From positions 157,304,915-157,368,914 of the forward strand of contig OZ020585.1 of the NCBI GenBank assembly GCA_963971535.1: DNA of 64,000 nucleotides, in the 5' to 3' direction. The notes beneath the pieces were generated by a model. It had not been told where the DNA came from, did not search any database, and worked only from the letters and a program-made list of their open reading frames with translations. Position 1 is the stretch's first letter; every line of letters starts with the position of its first letter. Of the stretch, positions 1-10,910 are shown one piece after another. Made by a program: the position numbers and the translations under genes. This DNA comes from Notolepis coatsorum. Its lineage: Eukaryota; Chordata; Actinopteri; Aulopiformes; Paralepididae.

Positions 1-619
1 GACACATTTGAAAAAACTCACGAAGGGCAAGGCTGGCTCACGTTCAAGGCCTCCCTCAACGTGAAATGGCGCACGTGCAGTCTTCTTGGCTGTCGCCGAA
101 ATCTGTGGACTTAACAAAATAATAACGTTGGTCAAATGCCAAATAACTGTTAATTGATTTCATACTGTAGGACACATTTACCTCAGAACATGGCATGCAA
201 ATGTTTGTTACTAAGCCAATGTTAGCAGCTTGGTAACAGGGCCTTCCTTGCATTTTCCTTGTGTTTCTTCCATTAAACTCAATCAACCATATTGTATGCA
301 TTCTAATGCACTCACTCTCATAACACACCATTTCATAGTACAGATTACTTATATCATTCAAGGGTATTTCCCCGCATTAACATTAGCTAGCAAGACACAT
401 TTGAAAAAACTCACGAAGGGCAAGGCTGGCTCACGTTCAAGGCCTCACTCAATGTGAAATGGCGCACGTGCGTGCAGTCTTCTTGGCTGTCGCCGAAATC
501 TGTGGACATAACAAAATAATAATGTTGGTCAAATGCCAAATAACTGTTAATTGATTTCATACTGTAGGACACATTTACCTCAGAACATGGCGTGCAAATG
601 TTTGTTACTAAGCCAATGT
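1..619. repeat. Two direct copies of a ~222-bp sequence
   Basis: Copy one is 1-222 and copy two is 394-619; both begin GACACATTTGAAAAAACTC and end at GCCAATGT. They differ by a few substitutions and a 4-bp insertion (an extra CGTG) in the second copy. The 171 bp between them are single-copy here. Because the first copy begins at base 1, the true unit may be longer and tandem. No coding signal was seen in either copy. Confidence 0.85.
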
Positions 620-1424
620 ATCGCCCTGTGTTTTTTTTCGATCTTTTTTTCCAAACGATACAATTCACAATCACCCCTCCACATTGTATTTAACAACATT
701 AACATTACCTCTTGCAAGTTGCTGGAAGCCAATAGCTACCGAATTAATTAATTAATATGTGATTAGGGGGAGAAACTTACCTGCTGAGTTACCTCTGCCG
801 CGACGTGAAGAAAATGGCGTGTCTTGGACATTCTTCAAGAGAAGGAGATGGGCGGAGCTTCCCAGAGTAGTGACACCAGCCAATTAACTACGAAATATTT
901 CACCAACACTGTCTGCATTTTACTCAAACTGTTGTTGTAATAACTCTGAAAGAGTCAATGTACTTTGACACTGCATATTTGACACTGCAAATTTTACTGT
1001 GTATACATTTATGACATACCAGATTTGCAAATACAGTACTGTTTGTGATACAAAAAGTGTCCAGAAAAAGAGTGTATATACATTTGACGTAGAAACTGTA
1101 CATTGGAGGAGGTTGGGGTGGGGTGCTTCTTAGCAGACTTCTTAGCTTAACATAACAGACCTACAGTAAGTTTGGGGGAACTAATGGGATAACTGGGGTT
1201 GCAACAAAAGTGCAACTAGGGCTAAAAACACAATGAAATAAAATAATAATAATAACTAATATATGCTTCAGCAGACTTCTTAGCTTAACATCCCAGGGAA
1301 CTAATGGGATGTTGTTTGCTCCTGACAAGAGTCTTAAAGTCTGGGGTGATGGTAGACAAAGCAACTCTGAGGTCATGCTCAATGTCCAATATGTTCCTCC
1401 GTTTTGTCTTCAGCTGGACTAGAG
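620..1424. other. AT-rich non-coding stretch
   Basis: No gene or complete mobile element was recognised here. A short internal duplication is visible: GCAGACTTCTTAGCTTAACA occurs near 1133 and near 1270, each close to a GGAACTAATGGGAT motif. Confidence 0.5.
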
Positions 1425-1556
1425 CTCAGAAGCCACTTTCACAAAGATAGGTAGTGCAAAAAAAAAAATTATTTTTTTACACATCCGCGACCCACTCAAA
1501 ATGGCCCCGCGACCCACTTTTGGGTCGCGACCCACCAGTTGAGAAACTGCACTAGA
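1425..1556. mobile_element. Terminal fragment of a DNA transposon (hAT-like, tentative)
   Basis: The segment has repeated GCGACCCAC motifs and ends in GACCCACCAGTTGAGAAAC. This resembles the right end of widespread vertebrate hAT-type elements whose other end reads CAGTGGTTCTCAA. I could not find the partner end, so this is a fragment at best. Confidence 0.35.
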
Positions 1557-1646
1557 TGCCAGAAGCTGAGAGCTGAGCGGAGCTGAAGGTGTGCTGAGAG
1601 ATGCTTGCTGTGGTGGATATTCTCTCAGGTGGATATTGTTCTCAGC

Positions 1647-2135
1647 TAGGGTTGGGTACCGTTCACATTTAAACCGGTACCGGTACCGGTATCGGTACCA
1701 AAATGTACCGTTTTTTGCTACTGTACTTAACTCTATCTCTAATACATAAAAAAAAATTGTAGTTGTAAAAAATAAGCTTCTCAATTCTTTAATTTTTAAC
1801 ATTTTGTTATTTATTGTTGTAACACAACCCCACAAAATAAATCGCATGATCATGTATTGTGTTTTTAAATGATTAAATATCAACATTATCTTGCCGTCTT
1901 CAGTAAATATTATCAGACTCTTCTGACCTCGTCTGGTATTTCCTAAGACCCAAGAGACGGGACAGTAATATATATATTTGTGGAAAAGGCTCCCTCTTGT
2001 CTAGTATATTACACTCTTATACTAAACATGTAAAGGTACCGAAATTTGGTATCCATTGATGTAGCATGAATCGGTACTCGGTAGTACTGATGTAATTCGG
2101 TCGGTTAAAAGTACTGACTTCGGTACCCAACCCTA
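1647..2135. mobile_element. hAT-type MITE with 8-bp target duplication
   Basis: The element begins TAGGGTTGGGTACCG and ends with the exact reverse complement CGGTACCCAACCCTA. The flanks are TTCTCAGC (1639-1646) and TCCTCAGC (2136-2143), an 8-bp target-site duplication with one mismatch, as expected for hAT insertion. Inside are GGTACC-rich subterminal repeats (CCGGTACCGGTACCGGTAT near 1674) and no transposase, so it is non-autonomous. Confidence 0.85.
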
Positions 2136-2250
2136 TCCTCAGCAGAAGGAGAAGCAGATGCTTGTTCTCTGCGTCGAGTCAGAAAGCAGTGGTTATACCA
2201 TGCAGCGACGTGCGTTGCGTTCAGCAGGTGTCCGTTCTATTTCATCTATT

Positions 2251-2416
2251 TCAGCATCATCTGCACTGTACTTCACTTCGTGCACGAGCACTGAATAAAA
2301 AATTCCACCATGTACCTTTACATCCCAACATTCGTCTGGCCACACCCCCATCCGCTTACCTTCATAAGCAGGTGTGTGGTCACCTACTCGCCTCCTTCTT
2401 CACTTTCACCACAAGG
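2251..2416 (+). repeat. Left inverted terminal repeat of DIRS copy 1
   Basis: The reverse complement of this segment is found at 6079-6245 with few mismatches (for example GCAGATGATGCTGA at the outer edge and CCTTGTGGTGAAAG at the inner edge). The outermost bases, GTTCTATTTCAT at 2234, match the complement of the internal region near 5996, with a local rearrangement. Confidence 0.85.
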
Positions 2417-2473
2417 AAGTGCCTTCGGTAGATCCCACACTTGATGAGGTTGTTAGCTGAAGAAAGTTGAGAC

Positions 2474-3388
2474 GTGTTTACATTGTTGCTTGTTTTTTTC
2501 TTCTCTCATATATCCGAAAGAAAAAAGCTAAGTCATAATGTCTACTTTGGAGGGTCACACTTGCAACGCCACTCTTCACCAGCGGTTCTCCATTGCCGCC
2601 TCCGTTGTGCGTCTTGGAGTAGGCGTCTGATGGGTAGTTTGCCTCTCCAAGGAGCTGGTGCACCAGTGCCGTCTCCTGTGCGATGGCCTGGTTCCGGATC
2701 TGGTTCCTCTGCTTCCTCTGCTGTTGGGCGGCCGGTTCCCTTGGTTGCGGGGGATTTGAGATGCAAACTTTTTGCGTCAGCTCGCTCCCGTCACAAGATG
2801 GTGGCTTGCAGACGCAAACGGCCTGGTTTTGGTGAGTTGCTGGAGCCAGATGAGGATGCGTCGGTCTCTACATGCCCGATGGAGACAGAGGACTACATGA
2901 TAGAGGCGGACGGGTTCTTGTTTGAAGGCCCGGTGGTGACATCTTCCCTGCCTGTCCAGGTAACACTGGAGGGGGGTGAGATGTCTCCTTGGGGTTCCCC
3001 GTTCGAAGATGTTGGGGTAGAACCTCCGACTCGTCGGCGGGATGCCCTGCTATCAGCCACATCAGAATGTCTGCTGCATGTGAGGGATGCGGGCTCGGAA
3101 GAGGAAAGTATGCAGGGGGAACTGCGTGCTTTGTTTCCCGAGCTCATGGCGGCGGCGGCAGTCGCAAACGGCATACTGCTGCCGCAGCCACTGCCTGTTC
3201 CTGTCCCTGATGATCTCATAGGTCATCTATGGCAACATCGCCCGGTGAGAGGGGTGGACGTTGTCTACCAATTTTTTCCCCTCAATGGCGGCCTATGTCC
3301 GTCAGGGCCAGGTGGTCTCCCACATCATAGGCCTTACTCCTGCCTACGTGCAAGTCACGCAGGTGGCGGGTTTTGGTCAACGGTATGA
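2474..3388 (+). pseudogene. DIRS gag, N-terminal part
   Basis: This open frame of 304 codons lies directly after the left inverted repeat, where DIRS elements carry gag. It is rich in Pro, Ser and acidic residues and includes an acidic stretch (LLEPDEDAS). It resembles the variable N-terminal half of fish DIRS Gag proteins only in position and composition. It ends in a stop while the conserved C-terminal half continues in another frame from about 3373, so a frameshift separates the two. The first ATG may not be the native start. Confidence 0.5.
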
Positions 3389-4002
3389 AGGAGGGCGTGC
3401 CACGGCTTGATAGGCCGATGGCGGCGCTCCTTTGTCCGGAAGTGGTGTGGGAGCCGTTACGGAAGCCGGTTCCCCAAGGGAAATCGGCGAGGCGGTTGGC
3501 ATATTGGAGCGACCAGTCATTTATCACCGGAACACAATCTCTAGCTGCCACGTCTAACATCGCGCAGCTGGCGAGATTCATGTCCGGGATATTGACGGGC
3601 GGCACGGAGCTGACTGATGTACAACATGACCAGCTCGCCCAGTCGGCAGGAGCCATCCTGCATCTGACTCAGCCGCAGGCTATAGCCGCTCGGAAAGTGC
3701 GCGCCCTGGCAACTCTGACCCAGCGCCACCTTTGGCTGGAGCAGGCTTGTGTGCCGGAGAAGAAGAGAATTCCACTTCTGACGGCACCCCTCTCCGATGC
3801 TGGACTATTCGGGACGGCCCTGCAGTTGATGACCTCAACCTGTAGAGAGATGCAGGAGGAGCGCTCCGTGCTCCAGCCTCATTTCCCCCCTCCCGATGTC
3901 GCCGGTGGAGTCAGACGGCTGCCACGTCGTCGAGGATCCTCCGCCGTGGCCGCCGCTGCCACCACCGCCACTGCTGGACCTTCGGTGATACGCGTAATTT
4001 GA
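3373..4002 (+). pseudogene. DIRS gag, C-terminal part
   Basis: This 209-codon frame carries the block most recognisable in fish DIRS Gag proteins: a Q-R-H-L-W-L motif, then a P-L-L-x-A-P-L-S-x-x-G-L-F-G segment, followed by an amphipathic helix and a basic, Ala-rich tail. It lies in a different frame from the upstream gag part and overlaps it by 16 bp, so the gene is broken by a frameshift. Gag would package the element's RNA. The assignment rests on motif memory, not on a database comparison. Confidence 0.6.
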
Positions 4003-5940
4003 GTCGGTTGGTCACATGACTCAATGTTACCGTGGCTTTTCAATCTATGGCTCACGTGGGAAGTCTCTCTGGGGAGTTCCGTCTATCCTCTGTGGTAGGG
4101 ATGACGGGATATAAAAATGTAAACTGTTTTTATCCTCGGCTGCGTCAAGTGGGATTCATGTCAGTCGGTGTTTCTTTCTTTTTTAATAAAAAGTGTGGAG
4201 AATATGAAGCACCACACCCTTCTTGTCGTTCTCCCAGGCGCCTTGAGGGATCGATGTGGGGTCTGGTTAGACTGTCCATTGATATGTTTTGTGTCCCGAC
4301 GCATACATAGTGCTGGCTCTGGGTGTTTCTGATAAGAATCATGCGGGTGGCTAGTACGCCTTGGTTACTTGTTATTAAAACAGCGTTTTTATAAAGCAAC
4401 TGGGATGGGTTTTTTTTCCTCTTCCGAGAGCCTGTTACTGGGTCTCGACGGATTCTCGTTCATATCTGGGGGATGTTAACGGAATAGATCAGAACATAGG
4501 TAGAGGGGTCTCACGCCCTTGGGGTGGGCCACCGAGCACGGTTCAAACCGGCCCGTCTGGGTGGCGCCCTCTTTTCATGTTTTAGATCAACACGCATATC
4601 TGCCCCTTCTCCTGGAGTAGGCATGTCGGCGTGGTTAGGGCACGGGACTGGTTCTGGTCACGCTGGTCCAGGTCAGTTAACCCGTTTGTCCGCCGGGGAT
4701 GCAGATCTGCTGTTCTGGTACCCTGAGGGACTTGGGTTTTTTTCAGGGGGAAAAAATGCCGGGTCGGCCCGGGTGTCACAGGGTTAGGCGTTATGGAGAC
4801 CCTTTGTTGGGTACTCTTTTGTACCTGGCACTATTGTAAGGGGCTGGTTCTCCTTCTTTCGCTCCTCTCTCACGCATGGCAAAGAGGGGGCTGTTGGGGT
4901 GGTCTTCTGGACCCCCTCTGGTAATCCTGTGTGCTTCCCGGGCCGCCGGGCCCGGTCCGAAGTAAAGTTTCGTTGATACCGTAGGCCTGGGATAACCCTT
5001 TTTTGGAAACTGAAACACTTGTACTGCAGTATAGCTGGTGTATACCCGCAGGTGTGTTTTGGAGTTTTTTCTTGAGGGGTTATAGGAACAACCACCGTCT
5101 GTGTACCGAGAGGGTGGTTGATTCCCTGGTATGTTGGAGCAGAGTCAACTCCCGGGTTACCCGGTTGAGTGTGCCCCTGCACATTCATGACGTCTGCCAA
5201 TCGTGTCAGCCTTCTCTGCCTCGAGAATGGAGGCTTTGTCATGGTGCTCAACAACGCCAGCATACGCCCCTTCCGCCGGGGGGGCTGTTTTCAGTTGACT
5301 CCTTTGGCGCCTGTCTTGTCCGCAGTGCTCCAGGCTCAGGTTACAGCCTGCTGCCTGGTTTCCCCGGTGCGCTGTCTGCTTCCGTTGGTTGGACTTTTTG
5401 AGTGGCTACGGCCATGCTGACGGCCTATTCTGCAGGGTCAGTGTGCCAGGCGGTGTGCTATTGGGGGGAAAGGGCCCGCTCTTGGAGGGGCCCTATCCGA
5501 ATACGCTGGCGATGTGGGGGGCGGTGTCACTAAGTGACCGCCTGGTGGGGTCTTGATGCCTGGCGTCATTTGACCTCTCCGGGCCCCCTTTTTCCCTTCA
5601 GTGGGTCTGGGTCTTCCTTCGCGCTCCGCTGCTACGGCCTTGCCACGGGGTTGGGTTTGCTCTTGACCCCGTGATTTTGGGGGCAGTAACGAGGGTTGTT
5701 CTTTCCGTTCGTTCCCTGGTGGCATGCGGGTTGTGCGTGTGCGTAGTCGTGGGGTCAAGCCACGGTCTGCTCACCCTGTGCGTTGAGTTGCTTGAGTTCC
5801 TCTTCGCACGGTCGGATCCGTCTCCCTCCCGTAAGCCTCCAATAGGGAGGGTATCCTCCATTAGGGAAGGTCGGGGGGCTCGGTCCTCCCCGGCCTGATG
5901 GTTGTGGGGGGCCTCAGCAGGGTACATTTGTCGAGCTATG
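4003..5940 (+). other. Interior of DIRS copy 1 without recognisable pol
   Basis: GC-rich sequence with only short frames. I looked for the DIRS reverse-transcriptase block (LPFG.SLAP) and the tyrosine-recombinase block (RAH..RG, FVRFY), both visible in the second copy, and found neither here. Some of the 3' portion (5890-5930) is related to the region before the internal complementary region in the second copy. Confidence 0.55.
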
Positions 5941-6055
5941 GCTCCCGCTCAGCTCCTCTTGTGCAGATGATGCTGAGTGTAAGCCATAATGAAATAGAAC
6001 GTAAGGTTATGTATATAACCAAGTTCTATGAATTATGGTGACGCTCAGCATCAGA
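5941..6055 (+). repeat. Internal complementary region of DIRS copy 1
   Basis: Its left half is complementary to the outer left end of the element and its right half to the outer right end. It contains GTAAGGTTATGTATATAACC, which returns inverted at 6260-6290. In DIRS elements this region is thought to guide formation of the circular intermediate. Confidence 0.8.
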
Positions 6056-6078
6056 CGCCGCTGCGGCCCTTGATCTCG

Positions 6079-6245
6079 CCTTGTGGTGAAAGTTTGGGAA
6101 GGAGGCGAGTAGGTGACCACACACCTGCTTATGAAGGTAAGCGGATGGGGGGGTGGCCAGACGAATGTTGGGATGTAAAGGTACACGGTGGAATTATTTA
6201 TTCAGTGCTCGTGCACGAAGTGAAGTACAGTGCAGATGATGCTGA
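6079..6245 (-). repeat. Right inverted terminal repeat of DIRS copy 1
   Basis: This is the inverted partner of 2251-2416. It is followed by a further 47 bp (to GTT at 6290-6292) that match the right half of the internal complementary region. Confidence 0.85.
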
Positions 6246-6292
6246 GCGTCACCATAATTCATAGAACTTGGTTATATACATAACCTTACGTT

Positions 6293-6977
6293 AATTCTCC
6301 CGCTCACCTAAAGTAGAAAACAGTTACAAGACAGTGATGTATTCAGTCGGCTCACGAAACAGGGGGCTGCCAGCGATGGCTGGAAATGTAAAAATAGATC
6401 GAAAGATGAATAGAAAAACGCTGTGGTAATGATATGGTGTGTAATATGCTCTGTGTTCACGGCTTTTGTCTCAGTGTCTTTTAACTACTTAAGCATCAGG
6501 CAAAAATAGGGCTCGTTTTGCATAATGATTGCATACCCAAAGTCGTTTGCGATTTATTATACTTTATACTTATAGCACATGCATGAGTCTGGTCTCTTTT
6601 GAAAGCAATCACTCTGAGTGCTAATGAAATAGAGTTACAGATGTTTTAACACACTGAAGTAAAAGTTTTGTTTACTCACATTTCTGTTTACTTGTTGCCA
6701 GATGCCTGTTTTTGAGTTCTGGCTGAGAGGTAGGAGCTGGAAAACATAACGGTTCCATAGCCCGAAGTCTTATCTAGTACAGGTCCAAAGTTGATAACAA
6801 TCCCATTGAAAATCTGTGTTTTACAAAGGTTTTTGTAATGTGTGTACCGGCGTTAATTCTGCATGATTATCCAAAATGGCCGTCCGCCGCCGTCGATGCT
6901 TAAGACCTTAAACAAGTGAAGTGTCCGTAAGTTCTTCCAGCGCGTTCCTTGGTGACCTTTGCCCTCCCCTCCCCCAG
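6293..6977. other. Intron sequence upstream of the first visible galnt13 exon
   Basis: I recognise no element here. The last ~15 bases are the pyrimidine-rich tract of the 3' splice site (CCCTCCCCTCCCCCAG ending at 6977). Confidence 0.6.
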
Positions 6978-7148
6978 GACAGCGGTGGTGTGCCCCATCA
7001 TCGATGTCATCAGCGACGAGACGTTTGAATACATGGCGGGGTCCGACATGACCTACGGCGGGTTCAACTGGAAGCTGAACTTCCGCTGGTACCCCGTGCC
7101 CCAGAGGGAGATGGACAGACGCAAAGGAGACAGAACACTGCCTGTCAG
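6978..7148 (+). CDS. galnt13: galnt13 exon (catalytic domain, middle part)
   Basis: This 171-nt exon encodes part of the catalytic domain of a polypeptide GalNAc-transferase, the Golgi type II membrane enzyme that starts mucin-type O-glycosylation by moving GalNAc from UDP-GalNAc to Ser/Thr. The residues run from [17 protein letters not shown] through [15 protein letters not shown] to the basic [10 protein letters not shown]. The first base completes a split codon, and the exon ends with two bases (AG) of an Arg codon completed in the next exon. The acceptor is CCCCCAG and the donor GTAGAC. The sequence is near-identical to vertebrate GALNT13 and GALNT1. The donor lies in the first unit of a ten-copy 27-bp tandem repeat. 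Upstream exons (cytoplasmic tail, membrane anchor, stem and the DxH motif) are outside the window. Confidence 0.95.
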
Positions 7149-7402
7149 GTAGACACACAGAACACTGCCTGTCAGGTAGACACACAGAACACTGTCTGTC
7201 AGGTATAGACACACAGAACACTGCCTGTCAGGTAGACACACAGAACACTGTCTGTCAGGTAGACACACAGAACACTGCCTGTCAGGTAGACACACAGAAC
7301 ACTGCCTGTCAGGTAGACACACAGAACACTGCCTGTCAGGTAGACACACAGAACACTGCCTGTCAGGTAGACACACAGAACACTGCCTGTCAGGTAGACA
7401 CA
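7131..7402 (+). repeat. Ten-copy 27-bp minisatellite built from the exon 3' end and its splice donor
   Basis: The unit is CAGAACACTGCCTGTCAG followed by GTAGACACA. Copy one spans the last 18 coding bases and the donor; nine further copies follow (7158-7402). Copies 3 and 5 read TCTGTCAG, and copy 3 has GTATAG, making it 29 bp. Each copy carries an intact CAG|GT donor: GT at 7149, 7176, 7203, 7232, 7259, 7286, 7313, 7340, 7367 and 7394. Use of any downstream donor would keep the reading frame only up to an immediate TAG stop, because the exon reads GTC AGG TAG past the first donor. Confidence 0.97.
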
Positions 7403-7410
7403 CTCAATGA

Positions 7411-7620
<210 letters not shown>

Positions 7621-7995
7621 TCTTTTTCAAGTTCCAAGTTTTAATACTCTTATCAACATGCGAGTCAACAAATGCTTGCTTTATGCAGCCATTTAACACA
7701 AAAGGATGACCCTCATGCATTGCAAATTTGCATCAAATTCAAAACAGAGTGATGCACAAAATAACTTAAAAGAAAATAATAATTTAAAACAATGAATAAA
7801 GTGTACATGAAATAATAGGGGAAAGAAAACGTTAGGAACTTGTTACATTCACCCACACAAGGGCTGATTAATCACACACCCCCCCCTCTCTCTCACACAC
7901 ACTCTCCCAGCTCTCTTTCTCTCTTGCCCCTTCCTCATCTCTCTCACCCCCCTCTCTCTCTATATCTCACACACACACACACACACACACACAGG
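7621..7995. other. hAT-like interior and CT/CA simple repeat
   Basis: Positions 7621-7870 are AT-rich with no coding signal. Positions 7880-7994 are a low-complexity run of CT and CA dinucleotides ending in a CA microsatellite (7967-7994) directly before the LINE 5' end. Confidence 0.6.
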
Positions 7996-8466
7996 TAGTG
8001 GGGATTCCAAGATGGCCGACGTGTGTGGTTTTAGGGTCAAGTAGTGTTGGAACAATCTATCAAAAATCTAGACAATCCTCAGTATTTCTTAGAACCAATT
8101 TTCATCAGTGGTGTATAAGTGGATTTTTATAAACTTGCAAAGGAACAGTTTTGATTTTAATTCAAATCAGGGACTGAATTTGGATTGAGCCTAAACTCCA
8201 GTTTCCATCTGAGTGAGGCCTAGCAGCAGCCAGGCACCATACACCCGGGGACGGCCATTTTGTATTTTCACCCTGAATTTTTGTGGACAAAAACCTAATT
8301 TTCATACTCATTTTCAGTGGAATTCTTTTTTAAACTTTGGACCTGTGCTACATAGGACTTTGGGCTGTGGAGCGGTTGTGTTTTCCAGCTCCTGCCTCTC
8401 GGCTGGAGCTTGGAAACAGGCATCTGGCAACAAGTAAACAGACATCGGTGACACAAACAAGGCAAC

Positions 8467-9035
8467 ATGGCTGAGTCGGGCCCAGCCAAAGAGGACACAT
8501 GGAGTGTGGTGGCTGGGCGCAACTTGACAAATGAAGCAATCCTCCCTGTCTTCATTATGGAGAGGGAAATCCTAACAAGAGATGAGTCCATCAAGAAACC
8601 AGTGAGAGAAGGAGAGATCTACCACTGCCTCATACAGGAGGTCCACCCAAATCATCTAAGGTCAGTGCAAAGAGTTGGAGCACTCTGGCGTATCTACCTG
8701 CGTGATAAAGAAGCAAGAGCCAAACTCCTTATGAGAGGAATCGTGGTTCGTGGAATACATATTGACCTGAAAGATGACAACCATTTTAGCCTTAAATCAC
8801 GCATGGCTAATCAGAATGCAGTTCAGATCAACATTAAAGAGCTACCTGAATCTGCTGATGATAGCATTGTGACTGAGTTTTTGAGTCAAAGAGGGTGTAA
8901 GATGGTAGGCAATGTCATGAAACGAATGATTCAATACAACAACCAGCTGACAAACTGTTCCAATGGAGACCGGATGGTCTACATAGAAGCCATGCCCTCC
9001 AAGAACGTTCCTCGGTCTGTGAAGATGGGTACACA
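8467..9035 (+). pseudogene. LINE ORF1, 5' part
   Basis: The frame starts at ATG 8467 (MAESGPAKEDTW) in a position typical of ORF1 after a ~470-bp leader. It reads about 190 codons of a soluble, mixed-charge protein, which would be the element's RNA-binding protein. It contains an RRM-like succession (QINIKELPESADDSIVTEFL, then later MVYIEAMP), as in ORF1 of several LINE clades; that is inference. The frame is interrupted after KMGTH by the hAT element at 9036 and resumes in the same phase at 11112. Confidence 0.7.
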
Positions 9036-9606
9036 CAGGGCCGCCTCAGGGGGTGTGCGAGCAGTGCGGTCGCACAGGGCCTTGCGGGAAGGGGGGCCTT
9101 TTTTTTTTTTTTTTTTTTGCGAGGCCCCCCTTCCCACGAGGCCCTTTTTCATCACAGACCTAAAATCTAGTTTTGCTTATATGCTTATATATTTCACATT
9201 AGACACGTTTGTAGAATGTGTCTGACTTGTTCCTGCGTCTGCGGCTCTGCAGACTGCAGTGTTCCGGTTTCTGCGGCTTTGCTGCTCTACAGATTTTAGG
9301 ATAGTGTTTCCGGGCTCTTCTCGGACACACGAGGTACAGGGATGATCTAATTCAGCGCTATTCAGAGGAGCGAGGCGAGTGGATGTCTTTTCAAAAGCAG
9401 CATGGATCAGAAGAAATTACACCGTGGGCCAAGAAAGTCTCCTTCCAACTTTACCATTGGCGCCGCATTGATACTGCGTTATGGTGAGTCAACCTATGAT
9501 TATATTCCCGCCGTGGACCTATCTCTCTTTCTCTCTCTCTGGAGCCAAACTGGTCGACTAGCTAATATAGTACTACTAGTAGCTAACGGTGTGTGCCTGG
9601 TGAGAG

Positions 9607-9868
9607 CACCTGGCTGTATGTAGCCGCATAGCTTGCTTCTGCGTTAGCTAATGGTTAGCACAAGCATCAAACGAACGTTCCCAGCTGAAGCTAAACAGCT
9701 AACTGGCTAACAGTTAGCTCAATCAGCTGTTAGCTAATTAGCTGTTAGCTTGTGCTAACCATTAGCTAACGCAGAAGCAAGCTATGCGGCTACATACAGC
9801 CAGGTGCCTGATTGAGCTAACTGTTAGCCAGTTAGCTGTTTAGCGTCAGCTGGGAACGTTCGTTTGAT
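9607..9868. repeat. Interlocked inverted repeats A-B-A'-B'
   Basis: Segment A (9607-9665, 59 bp) is the reverse complement of A' (9748-9806), with no mismatch that I can see. Segment B (9666-9726, 61 bp) is the reverse complement of B' (9808-9868) with one mismatch. A and B are adjacent, and so are A' and B'. A simple palindrome would read A-B-B'-A'; here the order of the inverted half is permuted. The repeats are rich in GTTAGC/GCTAAC. Confidence 0.95.
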
Positions 9869-10354
9869 GCTATCAGTTAGCCTTGAGAATAGCAGGGGGT
9901 TCTGGCACTCTGACTACGACATCATCTTTGACAGAAGATGTAGTCGGGCCTGCACCATGACAAGGCTCTGGCCATAGCTTATTTGTCCCGACAGCGAGAG
10001 GCCTTTCGTCAACGTGGAGACCTGTGTTGCGGCCTTTCGCCCTGCGTTCCTTTTGTGCAGGTAAGATTAATGAAAATGTCATGACATTACCCCACTCTTC
10101 CTTCCTTCCCCTCCCGAATGTTTTGTTAATAACGATGTTTTTTTCCAGGCAAAACATATGCTACTTCACAACATTTGGAGATACGACATGTGCTGTGTGT
10201 GAATGTCTTGGTCGTTTGTGTAGCTTGGGTAGCGTTGGGCCGTTGGCCAAAGCTGTGTGTGGCCTGGTGTCACAGTACCTGGCTAGCCTATTTAGCTGAT
10301 GTCGGCCATTGGCTCCTTGCTGCTTTGGTTTCTCTGGTATAGACCCTCTTCTTG

Positions 10355-10910
10355 TTGGATTTAAGTGTTGATCTTTGTCCTTTTGGATCTCTCATACATG
10401 CTCTAGTCTCTCTCTAACACACACACACATGACAAACACACATGTTCTCTCTCTCTCTCTCTCTCTTTCTAACACACACAGTCTGCCTATGGCGGCCTTT
10501 CTCGATGGCTAGGCTGTGCTCAAGGATCTTCAGTCACAGTGCTCAGGTATTCTGCCACTGTGTACTCTCTGTTTAGGGCCAAACAGCATTTCAATTTCTT
10601 TCCAATGTGTCTCTCTCTCTCTCTCTCTCTCTCTTGGATTTAAGTGTTGATCTTTGTCCTTTTGAATCTCTCATACATGCTCTAGTCTCTCTCTAACACA
10701 CACACACATGACAAACACACATGTTCTCTCTCTCTCTCTCTCTCTCTTTCTAACACACACAGTCTGCCTATGGCGGCCTTTCTCGATGGCTAGGCTGTGC
10801 TCAAGGATCTTCAGTCACAGTGCTCAGGTATTCTGCCACTGTGTACTCTCTGTTTAGGGCCAAATAGCATTTCAATTTCTTTCCAATGTGTCTCTCTCTC
10901 TCTCTCTCTG
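10355..10910. repeat. 279-bp tandem duplication with CT/CA tracts
   Basis: Positions 10355-10633 and 10634-10910 are near-identical and start with TTGGATTTAAGTGTTGATC. Each copy holds a CA tract, two long CT tracts and the same single-copy segment TGCCTATGGCGGCCTTTCTC. The few differences (for example TTTTGGATCTC versus TTTTGAATCTC) suggest recent duplication within the hAT element. Confidence 0.93.

Larger units (their letters stand above)
2234..6292 (+). mobile_element. DIRS-type tyrosine-recombinase retrotransposon, internally deleted
   Basis: The element has the DIRS architecture: inverted terminal repeats (2251-2416 and 6079-6245), an internal complementary region at about 5941-6055 matching both outer ends, and a GTT triplet at each end (2234-2236 and 6290-6292). 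A gag-like region lies just after the left repeat. Full DIRS elements also carry reverse transcriptase/RNase H and a tyrosine recombinase. I see none in the ~1.9 kb between gag and the internal complementary region, and at 4.06 kb the element is short. It is probably a non-autonomous derivative that relied on a relative. The second DIRS copy at 36853 shares the CCTCAG...GGGTACATTTGTCG stretch near its 3' side. Confidence 0.8.
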
